Assembly: GCA_026874595.1 (NCBI GenBank)
Contig: CM049310.1
Location: forward strand, 17,646,058-17,710,057
Direction: 5' to 3'
Length of the DNA: 64,000 nucleotides
DNA from: Sipunculus nudus
Taxonomy: Eukaryota; Annelida; Sipuncula; Golfingiida; Sipunculidae
In this document: in pieces, positions 25,090-36,187 of the stretch
Layout of the letters: every line of letters begins with the position of its first letter
Position numbering within the stretch: position 1 is the stretch's first letter
The notes under the pieces: generated by a model
Seen by the model: only the letters and a program-made list of their open reading frames with translations
What the model was told of the DNA's origin: nothing
The model's database searches: none
Translations under genes and position numbers: made by a program

Positions 25090-25830
25090 TATATTGACAA
25101 CCCTATATATTCCTCATGATACATATCGTGGTAAAAAACATACCCTATACTCCTATCTATATATATATATATGTATGTTTTAACCTGTATGTATTAATCC
25201 CTTGGATTGTGTCAAGGACATGGTCTAATACTAGTCCATCGTAGGCCCAACCGGCAACGTTCAGAAAAAGGTGCTAGTTGTTCTCAGGATGTTCATTACC
25301 CCTTTGTCAATTGGGAAAGTCCTATTGTCGATCCCTGCCCTGCTCAGTATACCTAAAATCGTTATTATCGGTAAATTTACATCTTAGTTAGGTTCAATAG
25401 ACAAACAACGAAGAGATCTGGCAAATGAGTGGTCACTCATAAAGATAAAGTTTATTATGGCAATGTGCCAACTGATATTTTATTCATCTGACTTTTCTGA
25501 GTGACATACATTTGGTTTCATTTCTGTAGTAATTTGTTCCGGGTTTAACCTTATTTTTGACTAGACTACCAACAAGGTTTTACAGTCAGATTTGGGTGTG
25601 TCATTTTGTGTCGGGTCGTTTTAATTAGTAGTTTAATCTCCAGTTGCTGGACAAAAGCCTTTGGTGTTGGTTCTGATCCGGTTTCACAGTGAGTTTAGGT
25701 GTGTCATATCAACCATTGTGTGTCGGGTAGTTTTAATTAGTGGTTTTCAGAAGCACTTTTACTCAATTTCCTGTTGTTGGACAAAGGCCTTGGGCGTTGG
25801 TAACAAGTCATGTACCTGCTGTCGAATTAT
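25090..25830 (-). repeat. Diverged dispersed repeat, copy 2 (inverted)
   Basis: Reverse-complementary to 21330-22200. It contains an internal tandem duplication of about 112 bp: GTCGGGT.GTTTTAATTAGT..TT ... GGACAAAgGCCTT appears at 25612-25672 and again at 25724-25800. A short TA run at about 25160-25180 is absent from copy 1. Confidence 0.65.
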
Positions 25831-25924
25831 GATACAGGGATTTGGTAATATTGGACCGAAGGTATTAATACATGACCTAGACGTTGACATTGGAAGCAAA
25901 TGCAAAGCACAAATATTTGCTTGA

Positions 25925-26159
25925 AATCGTGTTGGAGGAGAGAGACAGGGAGAGAGACAATGGAAGAAAATGTAGAGGGATAGAGTGAAAGACAGAGAGA
26001 CAGACAGAGGGATAGCCAGAAAATGCTTAGAGGGAGGCCAACAGATAAACACTGAGTGATGAGAGAGAGAGAGAGAGACAGAGAGACAGAGAGACTGAGA
26101 GAGAGACAGACAGACAGACAGTGTTTCTAGTCTTTCTCTTTCTAACCGTTCCTCCCTTT
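25925..26159 (-). repeat. GA/CT-rich microsatellite
   Basis: GAGAGACAGAGAGACAGACAG-type repeat that directly truncates the Gag remnant of the LTR element to its right. Confidence 0.9.
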
Positions 26160-26409
26160 TAAATGCTAGCTCATGTTGCATTTCCAACTTTTTTGAATTC
26201 TAATTGCATAGTTTCCACTTCACTCTCTTCAATTAAACCTATGCTAACTAGATCTTGCATGATTTTAGCAAAGATATCAGGCTTTCTCAAAGCTTATTTC
26301 ACACTTAGCCCAAATTTTGTCCCAAACGCAACAACTGTTCCTTTGTCAACTGTTCAAGTTGATCAGGGTCGGGATCGTCAACAAATGTCCCAGGTTTGAA
26401 ATCTGCCAT
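26160..26409 (-). pseudogene. Gag N-terminal remnant
   Basis: ATG at 26407-26409 opens a frame identical for most of its first 30 residues to the Gag start at 48444 (acidic, with [11 protein letters not shown]). A frameshift and stop follow about residue 33, then sense resumes in other frames (ELAFKREERLERERL, the same charged helix as the full copy) until the microsatellite. No complete protein is possible. Confidence 0.85.
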
Positions 26410-26553
26410 GTTAAGATGTTAAAACAATAACAAATAAGCACTGAGATAAATCCTGTAAACAGTGTATTGTAAACAATATGTAATCTTGTAAACAATGTAT
26501 GATAAAACAATGTGTCTAGGTCAAGGCCTAATAAATTTTCAACACTGTTAAGC

Positions 26554-26571
26554 ATCCTGGACGAGCCCCAA
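26554..26571 (-). other. Primer binding site, tRNA-Pro type
   Basis: Minus-strand TTGGGGCTCGTCCAGGAT differs at a few positions from the exact tRNA-Pro complement found at 48287-48304. It lies five bases inside the LTR edge. Confidence 0.8.
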
Positions 26572-26576
26572 TTTTA

Positions 26577-27439
26577 TGTTACGGAACCTAATTTCAACAG
26601 ATCACGTACGCGTGATGAACATAAATTTTGTTATGAAAAAAATCAGATTCTGTAACACTGGGTAGCGTGAAATGTCTAGGGGAACGAACAAAGAAGTCAG
26701 TGGTCCTTTGTTAACAAATAACTATAATTTATTCTTAAAACAACCCTAACATTACAATACATCAAATCAATACAATCACACAGTGTAACAGCAGTACAAC
26801 AGCAAATCAATACAATCACACAGTAAAATAAACAAAGTGCACAGTACCTGGATACCACCACTGTCACAGCGATAAGTCCTTTAAAAATGTATAAGCCGGA
26901 TGAACAGTTCACTCAACACTTCTCGGAGAATAACAGTCCAATGTAATTACAAAATCAATCTACTGTTATCAAAAACTGAAATCCTGGCAGTGATCCGAAA
27001 GGCAAACTGAAGACTACATAAAATCCATCATAAATTTGAAGAAAATCTCTAACTGCTGCATATATCGGAAAAGGTCCCACTCTTCTGTGTCCGCTGGAAT
27101 ATTCTCTCACCTCTCTCTCGGCTCTAAAACCCAGCCCCCTATTTATAAATTCTCACCTCCAGCAGAGAACCTTCCATTTCTCGAACAATCCAAAGATTTA
27201 ACATGATACACAGTAAACACGCGTTACAGGAAACATCTAGAAAAAGAACGCTGTGTCTATACATGTCAGGGTTCACACGTGAGCCGGCCCGACTCGGCCA
27301 GGCGAGAAACCCCCAGACAAGCATGACAACGAGAGTTCAACCAGTACGGATTAAACTGAGAGTGCAACACCCGGCCAGGCGGGGCCTCTACAACACGAGT
27401 TACGCCCGTGTCACACAATAAAAAAAGAAACCTGTAACA
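26577..27439 (-). repeat. LTR (minus strand, about 863 bp)
   Basis: Bounded by TGTTACAGG at 27439 and CCGTAACA at 26577, with 5-6 bp inverted tips. The TATA region has drifted to TTTATAAAT (near 27137-27145), unlike the TATATAAAGG of the full element. A TTCTTAAAACAACC block near the 3' part carries the AATAAA signal in antisense. Confidence 0.9.
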
Positions 27440-27685
27440 ACAGACAGAGGGTGTGGGGTTAGACCGAGACAGACAGAGACGGGTAAATAACGTAGAGGGA
27501 GAGAGATAATGTTGACGAGAAGAATATTGCTGAGAGAGAGAGAGAGAGAGAGGGGGAGGGGGGGGGGGAGAAAGAGAAAGAGAAAGAGAGATTGTCCTGA
27601 CATCATCAAGAAGCCGCACTGCAAAACCATGCGACCGCGACACTCCCGTGAGATCAATACCCGACCAACCGAAAATGATAAATGA
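27440..27685 (-). repeat. Composite CT-rich satellite, reversed copy
   Basis: Reverse complement of parts of 20320-21090: the lead block with GTGTCGCGGTCGC and GCAGTGCGGCTTCTT at 27590-27680, a GA microsatellite with a poly-G interruption, and the CAGCAATATTCTTCTCGTCAACAT unit at about 27505-27535. It abuts the LTR edge. Confidence 0.8.
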
Positions 27686-29639
27686 TTAATTTTTAACTTA
27701 TAAATCATCGCAATATGTTTTTATCCAAAGGACTCTTAACAATTGTTAAATTGGGCAAACGGGACCGTCACTAGTAACCTTGGCGGACAGAGCTAACTTT
27801 TGATGTAAAAATGTGTGATCCGCGACACAGATTTCTGTCGGCGGTGCAAGCATTCAGTTTGACCAAATCCTGGTAATGTTCCTGATCCGGTCATCCTGAA
27901 TGTCGGCGGAGGTATGTATGCGGTCTGTGACTGCTTTTTAGTAACGTATGTTTTATATTGATGATTTTTCAGAGGAACATGTATTTCAAAATTATGTTAA
28001 AAGTAACGTGTCTGTACCAGCGCAGACAGGGATTAATCCGATAACAGACTTGCAACCTGTTTCAAGGGAATGGCCTTGTAATTTGTGAATCGATCTCAAC
28101 AACGTATATTATATATCCCACTGTTTGAATCCATGCCGTCTGACTGACCTTGTAGACCTGTGTAGAATTTGATAATATTGTTAAATCCTAAGTGTCAAAT
28201 TTAAATTTTTTTGGAGTTCTGCAAGCAAGCAGTCTTGTGGTTCTGATGTATGTAGTCTCACAGGCCATCAGGAAACATGGATGTGCTTTTAGTTGTTGAG
28301 AGGTTGCATAATTCAACATTTTATTGACCCCGCCAGGAGGGAATGAGCTCATCCCCGTTCGTATGTGTTTGTTTACAACTTAACTCACTCAATCTAGAAC
28401 GGAATCTCATGAAATGATTGGGGCATTTGTGGAATGAACCTCTGAGGAATCGATAATATTTTGAGATGGAGTTCTAGTTCGTATGCATTTGGGAAGAGAA
28501 AAGATATATCAAGCGATAAAAAAATAGTTATAATATTAAATTTGAATATACATTATAATAACGACAGGAGCTTTAAAAATCGAGTTATTAAACTAGTTTC
28601 CAACGCTGGTCAGCTGAAGAAAGCCGTGTTTCTGTTGACGCTTAAAAAATCGGCACCTACAAGACAAGGGGCACTAATTAAAGAAGGGTTCCCGTCGTGT
28701 AAAGTGACGCAGTTTCATGTCTACAGCCATCTCCGTTAGAGTTGCGAGACTTTTTCCGAGCGTGCCTGTTTTTATGAGCCAGGGCCAAACTATGCTAATC
28801 TGGCTTCCGTGTACAGAGACAATGAATGATTTTTCAGAATCCCCCTTGAGGTGTCTTCAACGTTCACGTCACTTTTTAAAGAGTCTGTCGCTCGGAAAAT
28901 ACTCACAAGCACCAGTTTGTGCACGCAAACTGTAGAATTCATACGTAGAATCAACAGCTCGTGGTATACTCTGAGCAAACACGCACACGCCTTTTTAATG
29001 TGTGGCAATATTTCTAATGTTAATATTGGAACGGCAGTTTTGAATGTCGAGCTCCATATAAATGTTACTAACCTGCCTCGGAAAACATTATTTAGTGGAT
29101 GTTGCAAGACCTTCGTTACCAGTTCCTGGACCGGCTTGCCATGTTGTCCTTTATTAATCAGTTCAGACGTGACCCGGAAGTGCGTTATGTATGTCCCTGG
29201 TTAACTTATCCAGGCAGCTTTGTACAAGGAACTGAATTATGTAAAATATACAAGGTCTCTTTGAAATAATATCTTAGAATAAAAAGCCACAAAAAATGCT
29301 GATATTGAGAGCTTCACTAGTTTATAAACCCCTTTCTCTGATTTCGTATAATCCCGCGGGTGAAGGGGGGTTAGCCAAGTTACCGTAAGGGTCATCTAGG
29401 ATCATGAAAAATCCTGATGCTAACATATCATTATTTGTTAGCTGAATTAACAACGTAAATGGCACAGGACTCAAATCTAGTCAAATGTTAGAAAAAATTA
29501 AAATAAAAAAATGATACGTAATTTTGAGAAAGTCTGAAGAAACATGAATATAATTAAATATCCATTACAATTAAAAATACTTTCCGTAACTTTAGAAATT
29601 TGGCTAAAATAAAAGTAAAAAAAAAAACAAATTGCAAGC
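27686..29639. other. No gene recognised; repeat scraps
   Basis: Holds partial copies of the CACCAGGTGGCG family (end block 27705-27745, start-like block around 28320-28450). Open frames at 28461-28739, 28717-28935 and 28851-29204 (+) show no recognisable domains; the cluster could be an unrecognised degraded element. Confidence 0.45.
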
Positions 29640-29667
29640 AAGTACTACTTCTTCTACTACTACAACA

Positions 29668-29707
<40 letters not shown>

Positions 29708-29818
29708 ATTATAATAATAATAATAATAATAATAATTATTATTATTATTATTATTATTATTTTAATAGTCATAATTATCATGTCGTAACTACTACTACTA
29801 CTACTACTACTACTAATG

Positions 29819-29853
<35 letters not shown>

Positions 29854-29865
29854 TTTAATAGTTAT
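29640..29865 (+). repeat. Compound trinucleotide array (ACT)n(AAT)n(ATT)n(ACT)n(AAT)n
   Basis: Blocks of ACT/TAC, AATAAT, ATTATT, ACT again and AAT again. The adjoining (AAT)n and (ATT)n blocks at about 29706-29762 are mutually complementary. Homopolymer Thr/Asn/Tyr/Leu/Ile frames are artefacts of the repeat. Confidence 0.95.
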
Positions 29866-30571
29866 AATCATCATGTTGTAAGAAATCGATCTCAATTTAC
29901 CACCGATAATAGGATTAAACGTTATCGTAGCCGTAGTATAATCTGAAACAGGGGTAATCTTGAATCGGAACGTCAGTCTAAATCAAGTATGATTCATCTT
30001 TCAGATATTGGTTCACCATTACTTTTACAGAAAAAATTCTAGTATTTTAAAGCAGATTAATACCTGATTTTCTGAATATCACACACCCTTTTAAATGTGA
30101 GTTTACTCGACTTTAAGGTTCTCAGCGTAAAATTGCCTAAATCAATCCTTTCTCAGCTTTGATTGAATGATTTTCATTTAATCCTAATATGTGAGCAAAA
30201 CGAATTTAAAAAAAAAAGATTTATGTCGAAATTTATAAATGAATCAGGCACGGAAATATTTGGAAGACTTGAGTGAAAAAATTATAATTCATATTTTTGT
30301 AAGCTGCAATGATTACGTTGAAACAGAATGTAAATGTTATTGAAGTTCATTTTATTTTCAAATCTGAAATACATGATTAAAGGTACAGATAACAAAAATG
30401 TAAATTGAAAATGAACTGAGACTGAATGATATCAATATACATGTATATCCACAGTTTGTGGGGCCCTGTCAAAATAATCAAAACACATTCAACTAGGACA
30501 TCTGGTGGCAAGTCAGATGACCCAGTTTTCCAAAGGGTTTTAGCAACTAATGAACTTTCAACTTATATATA
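29866..30571. other. No gene recognised
   Basis: AT-rich DNA; nothing supportable seen. Confidence 0.5.
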
Positions 30572-31185
30572 TTTTGTTAACAAATAACCATAATTTAATC
30601 TTAAAACAACCCAAACATTACAATACACTAAATCAATACAATTATACAGTAAAAATACACAAAGTGCACGGTACCTGGATACCACCACCGTCAAACGATA
30701 AGTTCTTTAAATGTATACCCTCGGAGAATGACAGTCCAGTGCAAAGCTCTTGTAACAATTCAGAAAGTAAACTGAAGTCCAAATGCACAAAATCCAGGAG
30801 AAAGTCTAAAGAAAATTTAAAATTGCCGCACTCATCGGATAAGGTCCCAGAAACTGACACACGCTTCTGTGTCCGCTGGAAATCTTCTCTGCCGCTCTCC
30901 CTCGGCTTTAAAACACAGCCCCTTTATATACTCTTCACCCCAAGCCGAGAATTTTCTCGAACAGCCCAAAAGATCTTACACAACACAGTAAACACGCGTT
31001 TTCAGGAATCATCTAGAAGAACATCGCTGTGTGTGTTTCTACATACCAGGGTCCACACGTGACTCACGACTAGGCGAGAAAGCCCAAGGCTAGCATAGGA
31101 GAGTTCAACTAATACGGATTAAACTGCGAAAATAACAAACGGCCCAGCGAGGGTGTCACAACACGAGTTACGCCCGTGTCACACA

Positions 31186-31188
<3 letters not shown>
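30572..31188 (-). mobile_element. LTR fragment of the Gmr1-like family
   Basis: Minus-strand match to the LTRs at 47497 and 53486, from the TTGTTAACAAATAACC block to GTTACGCCCGTGTCACACAA. The terminal 125 bp or so at the U5 side and about 20 bp at the U3 tip are missing; the U3 edge runs straight into a TA microsatellite. The promoter region reads TATATAAAGGGG on the minus strand (about 30920), so the TATA box is still recognisable. The open frame at 30550-31062 is only LTR sequence. Confidence 0.9.

Positions 31189-31251
<63 letters not shown>
31186..31251. repeat. (TA)n microsatellite
   Basis: TA run replacing the outer tip of the truncated LTR. Confidence 0.95.
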
Positions 31252-31254
<3 letters not shown>

Positions 31255-34200
31255 GCCAACGATCTTAGATTATATAGTGTTTCCATTTGTCAACATTGCT
31301 TTATTTACTTAAAACTTGTTTGTTAACAAATTCATACATCCGCCACAGAGCCGTTATAAAAACTTTTCTTAACAGGAATTACCCTTTGATCTTTAATATT
31401 TACACAGAGTAAGCCAAAAATCGCGCAAATTCTTTATAAACGGTAGGTGAGTAGGCCCCTTTAAGTAGAGCACATACCTCCGCCCCTTCAACAAGTCCAG
31501 ATGGAACCGCCCCTTCAACTACAATTTAATGGGGCTTCATGGAAATATGTTCAGTAATTTTACGCGCTTCTAAGTATATACCGACATTCATAAACAATAA
31601 ATACAAAAAAACACGGGTCAAAACATAGTCTCGTTGGCGAAGAAAATGTACCTTGTGACTGAGGAGGCGTAGATTGTTAACCTCTGTTCGATTATATTTT
31701 ATTTCTTCTTCTAAAAGAAATGTAAGTGGTCATTTTCCTAAGGTTTGTGAATAATTTCTCATTACATGTTTGAAAATGGGACGTTAAGTCGAATTAAACA
31801 GACCGTGTGTTAACGAGGAAAATTTGGCGACAGCGACGAAATAAAAACAAAATCCTACTGTCTAAAACAGTTCATAAAACAAACGCGAGATGGCAGCGCT
31901 GTTCCACAACACCGATTCCTCAAATTTGAGACGTCTCGTTTGGTTTTGCCCTTTTTGAAAATAAAACGATCAGATGTGTGTAATGGACCAAATGGTGATT
32001 CTTCCTGATCAAATTCATGGGAGGATCCAATTTGGCCTAAGCCCAGATCGAGGATGGGCTGGAGCAGATGGATTTGGGTCTGGCTAAAACCAGAGAAAGA
32101 AATAATTGTTCTCCCGTTTCATCAACCTGTGTCTACCTGTTTTTTTTAGATAATTTTCTTAAAATGTTGATATTATTCAATAATATCCTAGAAAATTACA
32201 TATGGGAGTGACTACCTAATATGGTAATTAAGAATTAAACAATAAGTCTCTAGTTAATGTTTAAAATTTTGGCCTTACGCAATCACCTAGCAGCTCAGAT
32301 GTTACCCTTTACATGACAATTTCCAATCAGCAGCCATAATTAGAGGCTCTATTTGTGTGTGACCAGTGACATGGGCTGCCATAAGTAGGTATTATATGTT
32401 GTAAATATGTAGAATAATTTCTCAAATTTTTTTATTATTTCCATGTCTTAATTGTCAAATAAGGTGTAGGTAGGCATGTGTTTACCTCGTTTGAAATTAG
32501 GCCATTTAATCCTCTTGCTTACACTATAATTTTTTTTCTCTTGGAAAGTGACTAATATATAATGTTCATAGCAAAAACATGTGGACATGAGAAATTGGTC
32601 TGATTATAATTCCAATTGCATGGTCCAGAACACAATCTGCTGGGCTTTAGCACGTGCAGAACTGTAGTGTAGTGGTGTCATTTCTATGTAATGGTGTAAT
32701 TTCTATGGGTCCTACATGACAGTACTCGTGATAAAAAGATAAACCCGAAGACAAAGAAGCTTATGATTTGTTTTTAAAATATCAATATCCAGAATTTTAA
32801 CACTCATACATATTTAACTGTAATCGAAAAACAAGGTGTTTTATAAATGTAAACAGATTAATATGATTCTGATCTTGGTCGTGATATAGGTTTATGGTGT
32901 ATTGTGAAAATCTGACCAACTGAATTCTGTACGTTCATATTTAACCATTTTATTTAACCATATTTAACTATTTCCAAGAAAAATGAAGCAGGGCAAGGTG
33001 GACGCTGACGGGCCGTAACTTCAAATTATCTTCTGGTTTGTTTTCAAATCATAATATTGAATTACTTTCAGGTGATGTAGTAATATTCAGAGAGGGCCTT
33101 CAAAAAAATACATTTCTTTCATGTCATTACAAATGATCGGCATGTTGGTGTTTAATGAGCGAAAGAAAATATGTTTTTGTTACTAGAGGTAGTTTTGTGA
33201 ACAAATCCTATCAAGAGTTTGCAAATGAAAGAGCCGGTCAGACTCTTTCTACTTCTTTAAAAATTGGCTGCGGTAACTGTCAAGTTTCCTAAGTTTACTG
33301 TGCAAGTATATTCATCAGCCATTTAGGCACTTTTCGTGAACAAAGTTACATTGCCTTAGCAGAATTAAACTTGTTAAAAGAAAAGTAGTGGTAACAACAC
33401 AGTGGGCACAACACCTGAGTCCGGGACTGCCCTCTGGTGGGAAATTATATAACTAATTCCAGGACCGTGATGCTTTTCCATTTTGTAAGTGGAACCATCA
33501 TGGGAGGGCCACACTGAGGAACGTTTTACTATCCTTCCACCGGGTGGCGAGAGGTATGATGTTTCACCTTTGGTTAGGTGGTGTGTCTGTAATAAGCTTT
33601 AAGTTCTAAACAGATATTGGTTTTGTGGAAGGGCAGGATATATGACACACAAGAAACAATCCTTTAAATTTTCCAGGCAATCTGAATCATTATATAATAT
33701 GTTTTAGCCCAAAGGATTCATTGTGACGTCACATCTTGTGTTCGTGTAAAGTCTATTCCATCAGAAGGTGCCAATTGACATAGGGGATTATTCTGTTACA
33801 CTTAAATATGATCACACAGTTTTACCCTAAAGCCAATGAGGGACCAAAGGCCTTATATGAGATGTAAAACGCCATAACAAAAACCAACATTTATATTTTG
33901 TTAATAACTTGTTGTTCTGAATCGTGTGGCCAAGTGACATGGTGTCTGTCGATTGTTGGTAGCCTCGTTTGACAAATGCATTTATTTTTGAATATTTTAT
34001 AAATCTCAACAACCAATCAGGGGCCTTTAAGTGTATTTGTTTGAGCAGGTGACCAGTGACCTTGACCTTCATGGCTGGGGTTAAGATATTGTAAAATATA
34101 GACTATGTACATAGATATTGATTTCATTGCATTAATTTAATATTTTTACGGGGTATGATTTAAATGTTATTATAGGTAATAAGGCCTATGCCACATTCCT

Positions 34201-35304
34201 TCATAACAGCATGTCATCTCGAATAAATCTGCCAGTTTATGTATATATTGCTTAATTTCGGTGGACACGATACGATGGAACAGACTTTTGTAGAAAGGTG
34301 CCCTTGATACAAGCCTTCGGTGCTCAGTCCCTTTCTTCAGGTGGTAATGAAGCCTGAAGGAATTTTCCGAAATGAGTAACAAGCTGATAGATTTAAGAAT
34401 GCTGCGCTTCATGGTCCTAAGCTACCTTTTTATAGGTGATGTTCCTGATGCCTGAACAACATCTTCAAATCCTGTATAGGTCAGGGAGGTACGTTGTTTT
34501 CATCTTACGGATGTGCAAATATAAACATGAAGAAATAATGTATCCAGGAAAAATAGGAACCTCATCTACTATAAAGATTGGGCCGCGAGATTCAGTGACT
34601 TGCCACGCAGTTAGGTGTATGTGCTGGAGTATTTACAGTATTAATATGACATATATACACGTACACTAGTTGCATGTTAATGTTATACATTTATGACAGG
34701 ACGTAACGTCCAAGAAAGTACGCGTTCCTTACAAATTGTGATTCATTTAAAAAAAAAAAAATATTCACTCCATATTTCAGACACCTAACATCACGTTGTA
34801 TGTTGACAGAGCCATACCGTAAATATCGAATGCCTTATGTCATTATCCTCTATGACATCATGCATCACAGCGTGTAAATATTTATTTTACTGATGTTTAT
34901 TCATGCTTTTCTTCAAGCACATTTAATTCAAATATTTATCAGGAGTGTTGATTCATGTAAAACATATTGCTTCATCTAGAGGTGAGAATTCAAAATGATT
35001 TATATTTGTTGAAATAACAGTAACTTGAAACGATTAATTGAGGAAACACAATGAATGTCTCCTGGATGGTTTTACTTTCAATATTTAATCGCAAAAGACA
35101 CTTCTAAACCTGTTGACGAATTCTGACACTAAATGTTCGGGTACCTTTTACCAACAATGCATTTATTATTTCTCGAATTATACAAATAAAATATCGAGGT
35201 CATTGCCGAATTCCGTGATATGAATCATGTTACATTTGACAAAATCCGCAATGCTGGATTGCTGGACCCAAATGCAGAAGACGCCCATCACCCGCATTAC
35301 TAGG
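31252..35304. other. No gene recognised
   Basis: About 4 kb without a recognisable gene. Open frames at 33827-34072, 34170-34412 (-) and 34436-34669 (+) carry no family motif. A single TGACCTTGACCTTCAT half-palindrome near 34048 resembles the repeat at 7830-8696. Confidence 0.45.
33530..33725 (+). repeat. Interspersed repeat, CACCGGGTGGCG copy
   Basis: Begins CCACCGGGTGGCGAGAGGTATGATG and ends AATATGTTTTAGCCCAAAGGATTC, matching the start and end blocks of 2988-3175. Confidence 0.5.
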
Positions 35305-35990
35305 CTCCCGAGGCAGCGGAAATCTTGCACTTCTAAAGAAGCACCTGATATTCACGCTGCCAGCTTTGACCGTTTATGATATATTAAGACACAAAATGGC
35401 GGTTCGTTGCCCGCTGAAATAAACGTGCGTATGATGTAACAAGCAGAAAATAAGGTGCCAATAAACAAACACTCGACAGGCATCCTGGCTCCGCCCAAAG
35501 CTGCAAGCGCCGCTTGATGAGAGTGCTCGGTCGAATTTAAATTGCTCCCTCTGCATTCTCGCATCATCAACCGATTCGATTATGACATTATGACTGTGTT
35601 AGCGTAGCTATGTATCTGTTGTCTGCAGAACCAAAACTAGCCAGTAAGGTGTGTACGCAGCCTTTGTTGTTATGTTTCGCTTGAATTTCAGCTCACCGGC
35701 CGAGACCCTAAGCAAACCACGTCTGGGGCAATTCTCTCTGAGCCTGTGGCCTGTTCAGACGGTTTCCGGGGCGATGAGCTGTCACTCGAAACGAAATGAA
35801 CATTATTGGCTCCGTGTATTCCAGGCTTGGCTGTGTCTTCCAGCACAATGTCTCATCTGATTGGACAAAAATACAGTGCTCCCCTATGGTGTAGCAATTT
35901 AGGATACGAGGTCATAACAAACAGCGCTTACGATATAGGTAGTGGCCTATAGGTAAAGCGCTGTGTTAAGAGCGTACCGCATTACTCATT
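35305..35990 (+). repeat. Direct repeat A (pairs with 44640-45100)
   Basis: Shares with 44640-45100 the blocks CTCCCGAG.CAGCGGAAATCTTG, GCTTTGACCGTTTATGAT, TTCTCTCTGAGCCTGTGGCCTGTT, GGGGCGATGAGCTGTCACTC, and GGATACGAGGTCATAACAAACAGCGCT..CGATATAGGTAGT. Copy A is longer because of internal indels. It lies just beyond the 3' end of the guanine deaminase gene. Confidence 0.85.
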
Positions 35991-36104
35991 GTCCTGTACG
36001 GGGTAAATATACGAAGTTGTTCTGAAGACTTTGCATTATTCAAATAATTATGAAACCAACTGTAATCGATCATAATAAAAAACTCTTTTGTGAACAATTA
36101 TTTC

Positions 36105-36187
36105 CTAGTTTAGTTGTGTCTCAGGTCGGTACCTGCATGCCACTTGTTTTCCGGCAACGTAAACTCTCTTTATGTTTCTGTCGTCTC
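36105..36187 (-). CDS. GDA: GDA last coding exon
   Basis: Follows acceptor TTTCAG. Encodes the [15 protein letters not shown] strand typical of the guanine deaminase C-terminus, then 10 divergent residues and TAG at 36105-36107. Its first two bases complete a Gly codon begun in the previous exon. Too short to stand out as an open frame. Confidence 0.85.

Larger units (their letters stand above)
26160..27439 (-). mobile_element. Truncated Gmr1-family LTR retrotransposon (LTR, PBS, start of gag)
   Basis: Reading leftward, the order is a full-length LTR (27439-26577), a primer binding site, a leader of about 140 bp and the first part of gag, cut off in a GA microsatellite at about 26160. It is a relative of the element at 47.5-54.3 kb: the LTR edges (TGTTACAGG ... 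CCGTAACA), leader and Gag N-terminus all align. Everything from mid-gag to the 3' LTR is missing, so it is immobile. Confidence 0.9.
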
